From positions 434,001 through 498,000 of the forward strand of contig NZ_JOFT01000011.1 of NCBI RefSeq assembly GCF_000725805.1: a stretch of DNA of 64,000 bases, read 5' to 3'. Made by a program: the position numbers and the translations under genes. Under the pieces are notes generated by a model. It had not been told where the DNA came from, searched no databases, and saw only the letters and a program-made list of their open reading frames with translations. Source of the DNA: Streptomyces xanthophaeus. GTDB lineage: Bacteria; Actinomycetota; Actinomycetes; Streptomycetales; Streptomycetaceae. The stretch's first letter is position 1. Each line of letters begins with the position of its first letter. Positions 25,088 through 32,269 of the stretch are shown here, piece after piece.

Positions 25088-25876
25088 ATGGAATGGGGAA
25101 CGGCCGCGGGCGGACTGGTGGCGGGACTGCTGATCGCCCTGGTGACCGCGCCGGTGGGCGTCTCGGGGGCGGTGTTCCTGCTGCCCGTCCAGCTCAGCGT
25201 GTTCGCCGTGCCCAGTCCGGCCGTGACGCCCACCAATCTGCTCTACAACGTCGTCGCCGGACCGGGCGCTCTGCTGCGCTACCGGCGCAGTGGCGCGCTG
25301 CACGGGCCGCTGGTACGCCGTCTGGTGCTCGGCACGCTGCCCGGCGTCGTCGTCGGGGCGGTCGTGCGGGTGTTCGCGATCCCGGGCCCGGCCGTCTTCA
25401 AGGTCCTGGTGGCTGCGTTCCTGCTGCCGCTGGGCCTGTGGCTGACGGCCCGGACGCTCCTGCCGCCGCGCCGGGGAGTCCCGAGGACCGGGGCTCCTTC
25501 GGACCGCTCGGTCACCGGCCTGGCCCTCGTCGTCGGCGTGGTCGGCGGGATCTACGGCATCGGCGGCGGCTCCCTGCTCGGCCCGGTCCTGGTGGGACGC
25601 GGGATGCCGGTCACGCAGGTGGCTCCGGCGGCCCTGGCCTCCACCTTCGCCACCTCCGTCGTCGGCGCCGCCACGTACGCACTGCTGTCCCTGACCGGGT
25701 CCGGCGACATCGCGCCGTACTGGCTCCTCGGGATGGCCTGCGGACTGGGCGGCCTCATCGGCGGCTACCTCGGTGCCCGTCTCCAGCCGCGGCTCCCCGA
25801 GAAGGCGCTGCGCCTGCTCCTCGGCACACTGGCCTGCGCGGTCGGGTCCCTGTACGCGGTCGAGGCACTCAGCTGA
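25088..25876 (+). CDS. TSUP-family (TauE/SafE) membrane permease
   Basis: The 262-residue protein has eight hydrophobic segments and the internal two-fold repeat of the TSUP family: ALVTAPVGVSGAVFLLPVQL in the first half matches VVGGIYGIGGGSLLGPVLV in the second, each with the G-x-G-G-x-x motif region. Loops VTPTNLLYNVVAGPGALLRY and VAPAALASTFATSVVGAATY follow each half. TSUP permeases export sulfite or organosulfonates or move other anions. No sulfur metabolism gene is adjacent, so the substrate is open. Its 3' end overlaps the next (opposite) gene by 8 bp. Confidence 0.88.
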   Translation: MEWGTAAGGLVAGLLIALVTAPVGVSGAVFLLPVQLSVFAVPSPAVTPTNLLYNVVAGPGALLRYRRSGALHGPLVRRLVLGTLPGVVVGAVVRVFAIPGPAVFKVLVAAFLLPLGLWLTARTLLPPRRGVPRTGAPSDRSVTGLALVVGVVGGIYGIGGGSLLGPVLVGRGMPVTQVAPAALASTFATSVVGAATYALLSLTGSGDIAPYWLLGMACGLGGLIGGYLGARLQPRLPEKALRLLLGTLACAVGSLYAVEALS

Positions 25877-26234
25877 TCCTCGGCATGCTGCGGCCGGCCT
25901 CGGGGCCGAGCGGGCCGGCGGCCCGGTCCATCGCGGCCCGGAGCAGCTCGACGGTTGCGGTCGCGGCCTGCCGGGTCTGTTCGTCCGGGGAGAGGCAGGC
26001 CGTGGAGTCGAGCAGCACCACGGCCGCCTGGAGGACGCCGAGGTGGACCGGGACGGGCTGGAGGGCGGCGAGCACGGTGGCCGCCTGGTCGGCCGGGGTG
26101 GCGGACGGCGCCTGCGGGATGAGCTGGGAGACGCCTCGGCCCAGGCCTCGGCCGCGTACGGGGGAAGTCACCTGCACAGTCTGGGGCCTTGACGGGCGGG
26201 CCGGGGCCAGGCGCGCGAGGTGGCGGCCGTTCAC
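25869..26234 (-). CDS. Small protein, translationally coupled, unknown function
   Basis: 121 residues from GTG 26234, whose last two bases overlap the TGA of the upstream sigma-like gene (GTGA). There are no recognisable motifs. The N-terminal 40 residues are basic (R-rich). The rest is predicted helical: SATPADQAATVLAALQPVPV, LGVLQAAVVLLDSTACLS, QTRQAATATVELLRAAMDRA. A role tied to the two upstream regulatory proteins, for example an inhibitor or co-factor, is a guess from operon position. Confidence 0.55.
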   Translation of the reverse strand: MNGRHLARLAPARPSRPQTVQVTSPVRGRGLGRGVSQLIPQAPSATPADQAATVLAALQPVPVHLGVLQAAVVLLDSTACLSPDEQTRQAATATVELLRAAMDRAAGPLGPEAGRSMPRIS

Positions 26235-26689
26235 AGGGCGGTGTCGCAGCCCCGCTCGCAGGAGGCCGGGTGGGTGCAGGTGGTGCTGCGGGCCGCCAGG
26301 TAGCGGATCTTGCTGGGGTCGCGGCCGGTGATGTCGGCGCTGGTCTCGGGGGTGAAGCCGAGCGCGGCAAGGACCCGTACGTCCTCGTGCAGCACGCAGG
26401 AGGCATCGGCCGGCCGTGCGCTGCGGCGGAGGTCGCGGCGGCGGACCTCGTACGAGAGGAAGTCCCAGGCGCGGGCGGTGGGGTTGGGCGAGCCGACGAC
26501 GGCGCTCCAGCCGATGACCAGGGCGCCGAAGGCGGTGCGGACGGCTTCCACGGCGGGGCCGGGCGGGAGCTGGGCGCGGGCGTACGTGAGGTAACGGGCG
26601 TGGTGGAGGGCGTAGAAGGCCTCGAAGGCCGGGGGCAGGGCGACGCCCGGGAGGTCGGCCGGGGACGCGGTGTACGGGGTCGGGTTCAT
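26231..26689 (-). CDS. Sigma-factor-like protein with degenerate C-terminal HTH
   Basis: 152 residues from ATG 26689, 5 nt after GGGAGGAG. The segment FEAFYALHHARYLTYARAQL...AWDFLSYEVRRRD can be aligned by eye with region 2 of the ECF-like sigma factor at 42769-43347 (FTAFHSQQHRVYLRYAHLQL...AWAVLREHIERR). The C-terminal part, LAALGFTPETSADITGRDPSKIRYLAARS, sits where region 4 should be, but its helix-turn-helix is poorly kept. The protein ends in a Cys-rich tail (TTCTHPASCERGC). It is the second gene of an operon behind a double-HTH protein. It is probably a regulator derived from a sigma factor; ability to bind RNA polymerase is uncertain. Confidence 0.6.
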   Translation of the reverse strand: MNPTPYTASPADLPGVALPPAFEAFYALHHARYLTYARAQLPPGPAVEAVRTAFGALVIGWSAVVGSPNPTARAWDFLSYEVRRRDLRRSARPADASCVLHEDVRVLAALGFTPETSADITGRDPSKIRYLAARSTTCTHPASCERGCDTAL

Positions 26690-26724
26690 GGCTCCTCCCG
26701 GGGCGGCGGGTCGGGGGTCGGGGG

Positions 26725-27846
26725 TCAGCCGAAGGCGGCGGCGGGATAGCGGGGCCGGTGTTCGGGGGGTTCGGGAGGCGTCGGGGGCCGGGTGGCCGCC
26801 TGCCACAGGGGGCGGAGTTCGGCGGGTCGGCCGCGCAGGGCGAACACGATGCGGGCGGTGGCGTCCCAGTCGAGGATGTGCCCGCCGTTGAGGGCGCGGG
26901 CGATCTCGCTGATGGTGAGCTTCTTGGAGGTCATGCGCTGGATCGTCCAGAGGTCGGGGCGGTCCGCGGCGAGGTAGAGGGCGCTCAGGGCGATGTGGAA
27001 CTTGGTCTTCGCCTCGGCGGGATCTCCCGGGGCGGGTTCCCGGGCGGGGGGGTCGGGGTCGGGCGGGCGCTGGGCCGCTTCCCACAGGTCGCGCAGCTCG
27101 CGGACGTTGCCTCCGCAGGCGGCCGCGAAGTGTTCCACGACGTGCCAGGACGGCCTGCGGTGGCCGGCCAGGATCCGGGAGACGTGGGAGGCGGAGATCC
27201 CGATCTCCTGGGCGGTGTCCTTCAGGGCCCGGCCGGTGGCCCTGTGCAGGAAGGCCAGGGCGGCGGCGAGTTGCTGGGCGGGGGTCTGGCTCGGGGGCCG
27301 GGCGGCGCCGTCGTCCGGTTCGGCGGCGCGGCCCCGGCCGTCGGCCCAGCCCCCGGCGGGCGGGCCGGCCTGGGCGGACCGGGCGGGCATGTCCCGCTGC
27401 ATGCGGGCGGCGCGCAGGAGGTCCAGACGGCGCCGGAGCTTGTCCTGGGTCCACTTCTTGCGGAGGCGGTCCGCGCTGTGCCCGGTGGAGGAGACGATGG
27501 TCTCCCAGGAATCCCCGCGTGCCCGGCCCCGGTTGACGACGGCGGCCTCGACGTCGGCGAGCAGCCGGTAGAGGTCGGTGACCTGGTGCATGAGCGTGCC
27601 GGAGTCGGCCGCGTCGTGGATGGTGGCCAGCAGGTCTCCCGCGGCGAGGTGGAAGTCCTCGCCGGCCTCCGTGAGGTCCCTCTCGTGCTCGGAGAGGTCC
27701 GGAGGTTCGGCGGGCCGGCTGCGGGCAGCGGACTTGCAGCGCTGCGAGCAGAAGGTGCTCGGGCGCCCGGGCCGGACGGTGTGCAGGAAGTCGTTGCCGC
27801 AGCGGATGCATTGCCTGGTGAGCTGCCGCGGGAGGGCGGAAGGCAT
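26725..27846 (-). CDS. Zinc-finger and double XRE-type helix-turn-helix regulator
   Basis: 373 residues from ATG 27846. Cys13, Cys16, Cys33 and Cys37 form a CxxC-x16-CxxxC treble-clef-like zinc site. A helical region with a sigma-region-4-like segment (SWETIVSSTGHSADRLRKKW) follows. Then comes a clear XRE HTH (LAFLHRATGRALKDTAQEIG, ISASHVSRILAGHRRPSW) and a second HTH-like repeat (MTSKKLTISEIARALNGGHI). A Pro-rich linker joins the two. It heads an operon with the sigma-like gene (35-bp gap) and a 121-residue protein. It is likely DNA-binding; the target is unknown. Confidence 0.7.
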   Translation of the reverse strand: MPSALPRQLTRQCIRCGNDFLHTVRPGRPSTFCSQRCKSAARSRPAEPPDLSEHERDLTEAGEDFHLAAGDLLATIHDAADSGTLMHQVTDLYRLLADVEAAVVNRGRARGDSWETIVSSTGHSADRLRKKWTQDKLRRRLDLLRAARMQRDMPARSAQAGPPAGGWADGRGRAAEPDDGAARPPSQTPAQQLAAALAFLHRATGRALKDTAQEIGISASHVSRILAGHRRPSWHVVEHFAAACGGNVRELRDLWEAAQRPPDPDPPAREPAPGDPAEAKTKFHIALSALYLAADRPDLWTIQRMTSKKLTISEIARALNGGHILDWDATARIVFALRGRPAELRPLWQAATRPPTPPEPPEHRPRYPAAAFG

Positions 27847-27908
27847 GCCGGTGTCTCTTTCAGGGGAAGCACGGACGGAATTAGGGGTGTTGGGCCGGTC
27901 ACGGATGG

Positions 27909-27966
27909 CGCGCCGCGCGAGAAACTCGCGCGGCGCGACCGGACACGGGCCCGGCGCGCGGGCCCG
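27909..27966 (-). terminator. Two tandem GC-rich hairpins
   Basis: CGCGCCGCGCGAG (27909-27921) and CTCGCGCGGCGCG (27925-27937) form a perfect 13-bp stem with an AAA loop. A second hairpin, CGGGCCC/GGGCCCG, lies at 27946-27966. On the minus strand they sit 50-100 bp beyond the stop of the small membrane gene and before the HTH operon, so they probably separate the two transcripts. Confidence 0.6.
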
Positions 27967-28012
27967 GTCCGCCGGACGGCCGGCTCGCACGGGGCGGGCG
28001 GGGGTGGCGAAT

Positions 28013-28285
28013 TCAGATTCTGCGAACTCGCCGGTACGCGACGCGAGTCCCCGCCGCCACCGTGGAAATAGCCATGGCCAGAGCTGCGAGGGTGACGGAG
28101 TCACGCACGCCCGTGATGAGGACGATCGGCAGCACCAGGACGGCGAGGAACAGGCTCCCCCGCGCCGTGACCGTCAAGGCATCGGCGCTTCGTGTTTCCC
28201 CGTCGGAAGACGGGGTCATGATAGTTTCGGCACCTGATCCCAGCACCCATAAAGGGCGCTGGCGGTGATATCGGTCGTGGGGCAT
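28013..28285 (-). CDS. Small two-helix membrane protein, TTA codon near the start
   Basis: From ATG 28285 (GGAG 6 nt upstream) the product has 90 residues; a shorter start at 28219 has no ribosome-binding site. Two hydrophobic segments, GSLFLAVLVLPIVLITGV and SVTLAALAMAISTVAAGT, are followed by the basic end AYRRVRRI, so both ends may face the cytoplasm. Codon 12 (28252-28250) is TTA, the rare leucine codon read by the bldA tRNA in Streptomyces. If the longer start is used, translation would depend on bldA. Function unknown. Confidence 0.55.
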   Translation of the reverse strand: MPHDRYHRQRPLWVLGSGAETIMTPSSDGETRSADALTVTARGSLFLAVLVLPIVLITGVRDSVTLAALAMAISTVAAGTRVAYRRVRRI

Positions 28286-29005
28286 GAAGTACTCCGATCT
28301 CGGCGTGTTTCGCGCCGGCGTGCGATCGATGTCACGGTGGTTCGACAAGGCCCTGGCTGTGGTTTGGACGCCCCCGCCAGGGTCCTTGCCTTTTCCGGCA
28401 ACTGCACCGGTGAGCGGGACAGTAACTCGCCGCCCGTCCGCAGCGCCACGCGCACGGAGGGTTATGGCCCGATGCGCCCAAGGGCGCACACAAACCCTTG
28501 TTCTCCCCCTGCAACACTCCCGTTCACCCCGGTTCCGGACATCCGCGATCGAGTTCGGAACGAGGCGATCTGATGATGCGCCAGAACGACTAACGACGAA
28601 CGCGATGTCACCGATCGTGGCCAGCAACACCAGACCTCCGCCGACCCCAGCAATGGGACGATCCAGGACAAACCTCGGTCGGTGAGATGCCCCCGGCCCC
28701 CGGTCGCCGGACGCGCCGCACGGGAGAGGCGCTACGGTCGCGCAGGCGCGCGCAGGCGCGTGCAGACGCGTGCAGGGGTTCACGGGACGGGGAGGGCGAC
28801 GGCGGCCCGGCGAGTGGCACACGGGCGCGGGGCCCGGAGGGTGGACCACCCTATCCGTCTCGACCATCTCCTGACCCGAGCTTGGGACTTGTTCACCCGC
28901 AGGGGGACCAAGTTGCACCGGTCTTTCATCGCGGACGCGTCGCGGAGGGTGTTCTTGCGCTGGTTGCTTGGAAGCGGGACACGAAGACCGATCAGGGAGG
29001 CGTTC
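28286..29005. other. Long intergenic region (720 bp)
   Basis: No gene is supported on either strand. The base composition is less GC-rich than the rest between about 28430 and 28680. It holds a TGCGCCC-AA-GGGCGCA palindrome (28473-28488), three 10-bp tandem repeats (28741-28776), and the upstream region of a coupled micro-gene. A regulatory RNA or decayed coding sequence is possible. Confidence 0.45.
28741..28776. repeat. Tandem 10-bp repeats
   Basis: CGCAGGCGCG at 28741-28750 and 28751-28760, then TGCAGACGCG and a partial TGCAGG. Non-coding. Confidence 0.6.
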
Positions 29006-29125
29006 ATGGCGAAGGGGCTCTCGGGCTTATCCGTACCCGTCCGAGGAGACCCGCTCCTGGTCCTGCACCCGCTTCCGGGCGGCACATCCGCCACCTGCAC
29101 CGACCACGAGAGGGCAGCGTCATGA
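29006..29125 (+). CDS. 39-residue micro-ORF with TTA codon, coupled to the next gene
   Basis: ATG 29006 lies 5 nt after GGGAGG. The product is MAKGLSGLSVPVRGD... ending TDHERAAS. Its TGA overlaps the ATG of the next gene (ATGA at 29122-29125). Codon 8 (29027-29029) is TTA. The sequence looks like no known domain. It may act as a leader whose translation opens the downstream start, placing the 86-residue protein under bldA control. Confidence 0.5.
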   Translation: MAKGLSGLSVPVRGDPLLVLHPLPGGTSATCTDHERAAS

Positions 29126-29382
29126 CGAATGAGCTCAGCCGCACCGAACGCATCGAGTACACCAAGCGCCAGGACGCCGCCTATCAGGAGGGCGAGGACG
29201 CCGTCACCCGCCTGGCGGCGGCGCTCGCACGGGCCGGGGTCGCCCTCCCCTCGCTGCGCAACGACGGCCCCGTCGGCGGGCACGGCTTCGTCCACCTCGG
29301 CGGCTGCAACGCGGAGCTCGCGGACCGGCTCGCCGAGGTCGTCGAAGCGGGCGCGCAGGCCCTGCGGGAACGGCACCGCTGA
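29122..29382 (+). CDS. Small helical protein of unknown function
   Basis: 86 residues from ATG 29122, with GAGAGGG upstream and overlap with the micro-ORF. The acidic N-terminus MTNELSRTERIEYTKRQDAA is followed by an amphipathic helix (EDAVTRLAAALARAGVAL) and GGHGFVHLGGCNAELADRLAEVVEAG. There is one Cys and no membrane segment. The type is familiar from Streptomyces genomes but uncharacterised. Position and coupling suggest joint expression with the micro-ORF. Confidence 0.65.
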   Translation: MTNELSRTERIEYTKRQDAAYQEGEDAVTRLAAALARAGVALPSLRNDGPVGGHGFVHLGGCNAELADRLAEVVEAGAQALRERHR

Positions 29383-29442
29383 ACGCCGGACACGGCAACC
29401 GCCCGCCCCTGCCCTGCCCTGCCCGGCCCCGGGCCACCTGCC

Positions 29443-30033
29443 TTACGGGGCTACGGGGTGCTCGCGCGGGCGGGCCCGGACCCGGGCCCTTTCGCCCTGT
29501 GGGCCGAAGATGTGCAGAATCTCCACGGGGCGCTCCCCGCGCGGCCCGAACCAGTGCGGCTCGGCCGTGTCGAACTCGGCCACCTCACCGGGGCCCAGCG
29601 TCAGTTCGCGCTCACCGAGGACGAGCAGCAGCTCTCCGGCGAGGACGAAGAGCCACTCGTAGCCGGCGTGGGTCACCAGCTTGCGGGGGCTCGGCGCGAT
29701 CACCTGCTTGAAGACCCGCAAGCGGCCGGGGTACTGGGTCAGGGGCACCAGGGCGCTGCCGTTCTTGCGGTGCCTCAGCGGGGTCAGGTGCACCCGCGGG
29801 TCGCCCGTCGCCGGGACGGCGGTGAGCTGGTCGAGGGCGATGCGGTGCACCCGGGCGAGGGGCACCAGGAGTTCGAGGGTCGGGCGCCGCTTGCCGGACT
29901 CCAGCCGGGACAGCCCGCTGACCGAGATGCCGGTCGCCGCCGACAGGGCGGCGAGGGTCATGCCGCGGTCGCGGCGCAGCGTGCGCAGCCGGGGCCCGAT
30001 GGCGGCGAGCATCTGCTCCATGTCGGCGTCCAT
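29443..30033 (-). CDS. XRE-family regulator with cupin domain
   Basis: 196 residues from ATG 30033. The N-terminal HTH is LRTLRRDRGMTLAALSAATG plus ISVSGLSRLESGKRRPTLEL (about 13-52). The C-terminal cupin (HAGYEWLFVLAGELLLVLGE, ELTLGPGEVAEFDTAEPHWFGPRG) has His and Glu positions for a metal or ligand. This is the PuuR/SutR-like regulator class. It is divergent from an MFS exporter, with a TTTGCG-N5-CGCAAA palindrome between. It probably represses the exporter and itself until a ligand binds the cupin. Confidence 0.88.
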   Translation of the reverse strand: MDADMEQMLAAIGPRLRTLRRDRGMTLAALSAATGISVSGLSRLESGKRRPTLELLVPLARVHRIALDQLTAVPATGDPRVHLTPLRHRKNGSALVPLTQYPGRLRVFKQVIAPSPRKLVTHAGYEWLFVLAGELLLVLGERELTLGPGEVAEFDTAEPHWFGPRGERPVEILHIFGPQGERARVRARPREHPVAP

Positions 30034-30092
30034 GCCCCCAGTCTGCGGGCAGGGCGGCGCCCTCCTCGCCGGGGGGCGGGCCGGGACCCGTT

Positions 30093-30109
30093 TTTGCGGT
30101 GTTCGCAAA
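30093..30109. promoter_or_regulatory. Probable XRE-cupin operator
   Basis: TTTGCG-GTGTT-CGCAAA, a perfect 6-bp inverted repeat in an AT-richer patch of the divergent XRE/MFS intergenic region, 73 bp before the MFS start and 60 bp before the XRE start. Confidence 0.65.
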
Positions 30110-30181
30110 TTCCCTACCCGTTCCGCCCGCGGCGGCCCGACGTTGATCTCCTGATCCGCGAGGTACGAAGGAGCAACGACC

Positions 30182-31609
30182 ATGGACCCGCAGCCGAAAC
30201 CGCCGCACCGCTGGGCCGTACTGGCCATCTGCTGTCTGAGCCTGTTCGTCGTCGGGCTGGACACCACCGTCGTGAACGTCGGGCTGCCGTCGATCGGCGC
30301 GGGCCTCGACGTCGGCACCCGGGGCCTGGAATGGCTGGTGGACGCGTACACCCTCGTGCTGGCCAGCCTGCTGATCTCCTCCGGCGCACTGGCCGACCGC
30401 ATCGGACGGCGACGGGTGTTCCTGCTCGGGCTGCTCGTGTTCGGCGCCGCGTCGGCCGCCTGCGCGCTCGCCCCGGACATCGGCGTGCTGGTCGCCGCCC
30501 GCGCCCTGCAGGGCATCGGCGGTTCGATGCTCAGCCCCGTGGCGCTGGCGATCGTCGTCAACGTGATCACCGAACCCCGGGAACGGGCCCGGGCGATCGG
30601 GATCTGGGCGGCCGTGTTCGGCGTCAGCATGGCGGCCGGCCCCCTCGTGGGCGGGGCTCTCGTCTCGGCCTTCGGCTGGCGCTCGCTCTTCTGGATCAAC
30701 CTGCCGGTCGTCCTCGTCGCCCTGGTGCTGACCGCGGTGTTCGTCCCCGAGTCCCGCGCGCAGCGGCCGCGGCGGTTCGACGGGCCGGGGCAGTTGCTGC
30801 TGACCGTGCTCGTCGCCTGCACGGTCGCCCTGCTGATCGAGGGGCCTCACATCGGATGGGGCTCGCCCCTGGCGCTCGCCGGCTACGCCCTCGTCGTCCT
30901 CGCCGCCGCCGCGTTCGGGCGGGTCGAGTCGCGCCGGGCCGAGCCGCTGCTGGACCCGCGGCTGCTGCGCAGGCCGGCCTTCGCCTCCGCCGTGGCCGGT
31001 GCGGTCGTGGTGTTCGTCGCCCTGAGCGCGACCCTGCTGCTCAACACCCTCTACCTCCAGCACGCGCGGGGCATGGACCCCCTGACCGCGGGCCTCGTCA
31101 CGCTTCCGATGGCCCTCGCCGCCACCGTGTGCGCGCCGGTTTCCGGGGTGCTCGTCGGCCGGTTCGGCCCGCGCCCGCCGCTGGTGCTGGCCGGGGCGTT
31201 CCTCACGGGCGGCGGCCTGTGTCTCGTGGGGCTCGGCGACGACACCGGCATCGGGCTGCCGGCGCTGGCCTACCTGCTGGTCGGCACCGGTTTCGGCTTC
31301 GCGAACGCGCCGATCACGAACGCCGCGGTCAGCGCCCTGCCGCCCGAGCGTGCCGCGGTCGCCGGAGGGATCACCTCGACCGCCCGCCAGCTCGGCTCGG
31401 CCCTCGGCGTGGCCCTGGCGGGCGGCTTCGTCGTCGGAGCCGCGCCCGCCGATCTCGCCCAGGCGTCCCGCCCGGGCTGGCTGCTGGTCGCCGGATGCGG
31501 ACTGGCCGTCCTCGCCACAGCGGCCCTGGCCGCACCGGCGGCGAAGTCGCCGAACCCCTCACGTGACCCCGATTTGCCTAAAGGTATTAGGCAAATGCAA
31601 GATGGATGA
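30182..31609 (+). CDS. MFS drug exporter, DHA2 family (EmrB/QacA type)
   Basis: 475 residues from ATG 30182 (GAAGGAG upstream), with about 14 hydrophobic segments. Family signatures are FVVGLDTTVVNVGLPSIG (TM1), WLVDAYTLVLASLLISSGAL then ADRIGRRRVFLLGL (motif A), ALQGIGGSMLSPVAL, and motif C GVSMAAGPLVGGAL. It should export a drug or metabolite using the proton gradient. The last 20 residues (SRDPDLPKGIRQMQDG) are encoded by the operator of the downstream TetR gene, so the true C-terminus carries no conserved function. It is likely controlled by the XRE-cupin protein, the TetR protein, or both. Confidence 0.92.
   Translation: MDPQPKPPHRWAVLAICCLSLFVVGLDTTVVNVGLPSIGAGLDVGTRGLEWLVDAYTLVLASLLISSGALADRIGRRRVFLLGLLVFGAASAACALAPDIGVLVAARALQGIGGSMLSPVALAIVVNVITEPRERARAIGIWAAVFGVSMAAGPLVGGALVSAFGWRSLFWINLPVVLVALVLTAVFVPESRAQRPRRFDGPGQLLLTVLVACTVALLIEGPHIGWGSPLALAGYALVVLAAAAFGRVESRRAEPLLDPRLLRRPAFASAVAGAVVVFVALSATLLLNTLYLQHARGMDPLTAGLVTLPMALAATVCAPVSGVLVGRFGPRPPLVLAGAFLTGGGLCLVGLGDDTGIGLPALAYLLVGTGFGFANAPITNAAVSALPPERAAVAGGITSTARQLGSALGVALAGGFVVGAAPADLAQASRPGWLLVAGCGLAVLATAALAAPAAKSPNPSRDPDLPKGIRQMQDG
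31572..31596. promoter_or_regulatory. 25-bp TetR operator inside the 3' end of the MFS gene
   Basis: ATTTGCCTAA-AGGTA-TTAGGCAAAT: perfect 10-bp arms around 5 nt, strikingly AT-rich for this genome. It lies 34 bp before the TetR start and overlaps the last codons of the MFS gene. Confidence 0.85.
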
Positions 31610-31629
31610 AGGAGAACGGGAGGACGGCG

Positions 31630-32199
31630 ATGGCGCGCGTAGGACTGACTGCGGAACGACTGACCCGGGCGGGGGCTGAGCTCGCCGACGAGGTCGGCTT
31701 CGACGAGGTGACCGTCTCGGCGCTCGCCCGGCACTTCGACGTCAAGGCGGCGAGCCTGTACTCGCACGTGAAGAACTCCCGGGACCTCAAGGCGCGCATC
31801 GCCCTGCTCGCCCTGGAGGAACTCGCCGACCGGGTGGCCGCGGCGCTCGCGGGGCGGGCCGGCAAGGACGCGCTGACCGCCTTCGCGAACGTCTACCGCG
31901 ACTACGCCCGCGAGCACCCCGGCCGCTACGCCGCGACCCGCTTCCGGCTCACCCCTCAGGAGGCGGCCGGCAGCGCCGGTGTCCGGCACGCCCAGATGAC
32001 CCGGGCGATCCTGCGCGGCTACGACCTGACCGAACCGGACCAGACCCATGCCGTCCGGCTCCTGGGCAGCGTCTTCCACGGCTACGTCAGCCTCGAAGCG
32101 GGCGGCAGCTTCAGTCACAGCGCGCCCGACTCCCAGGAGTCCTGGTCACGGGCCCTGGACGCTCTCGACTCCCTCCTGCGGAACTGGCCCGCGCCCTGA
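31630..32199 (+). CDS. TetR/AcrR-family regulator
   Basis: 189 residues from ATG 31630, which has GGGAGG 6 nt upstream; the earlier ATG 31606 lacks one. The HTH is LADEVGFDEVTVSALARHFDVKAASLYSHVKNSRDL (about 18-52), and the C-terminal part resembles the TetR_C_33 (WHG) ligand domain: AREHPGRYAATRF, SVFHGYVSLEAGGSF. The strong palindrome just upstream suggests autoregulation. It may also control the preceding exporter, or the following hydrolase 70 bp downstream in the same direction. Confidence 0.88.
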   Translation: MARVGLTAERLTRAGAELADEVGFDEVTVSALARHFDVKAASLYSHVKNSRDLKARIALLALEELADRVAAALAGRAGKDALTAFANVYRDYAREHPGRYAATRFRLTPQEAAGSAGVRHAQMTRAILRGYDLTEPDQTHAVRLLGSVFHGYVSLEAGGSFSHSAPDSQESWSRALDALDSLLRNWPAP

Positions 32200-32269
32200 C
32201 GGGGCCCCGCACCCGCACCGCATACGCGCACACACGCACACACGCACACGTCAGACCGAGGCTGGAACC

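Noticed and set aside
28462..28918. Minus-strand frame with a hydrophobic patch (GGGLVLLATIGDIAFVV) in the long intergenic region
   Set aside because: No ribosome-binding site or plausible start; composition changes along the frame and nothing recognisable follows.
31606..31630. Earlier ATG 31606 for the TetR gene
   Set aside because: It overlaps the MFS stop and has no ribosome-binding site; ATG 31630 has GGGAGG at correct spacing and gives a normal TetR N-terminus.
32225..32250. CGCACACA dinucleotide-like repeats before the SGNH hydrolase
   Set aside because: Short and imperfect simple repeat; no sign of regulatory symmetry.
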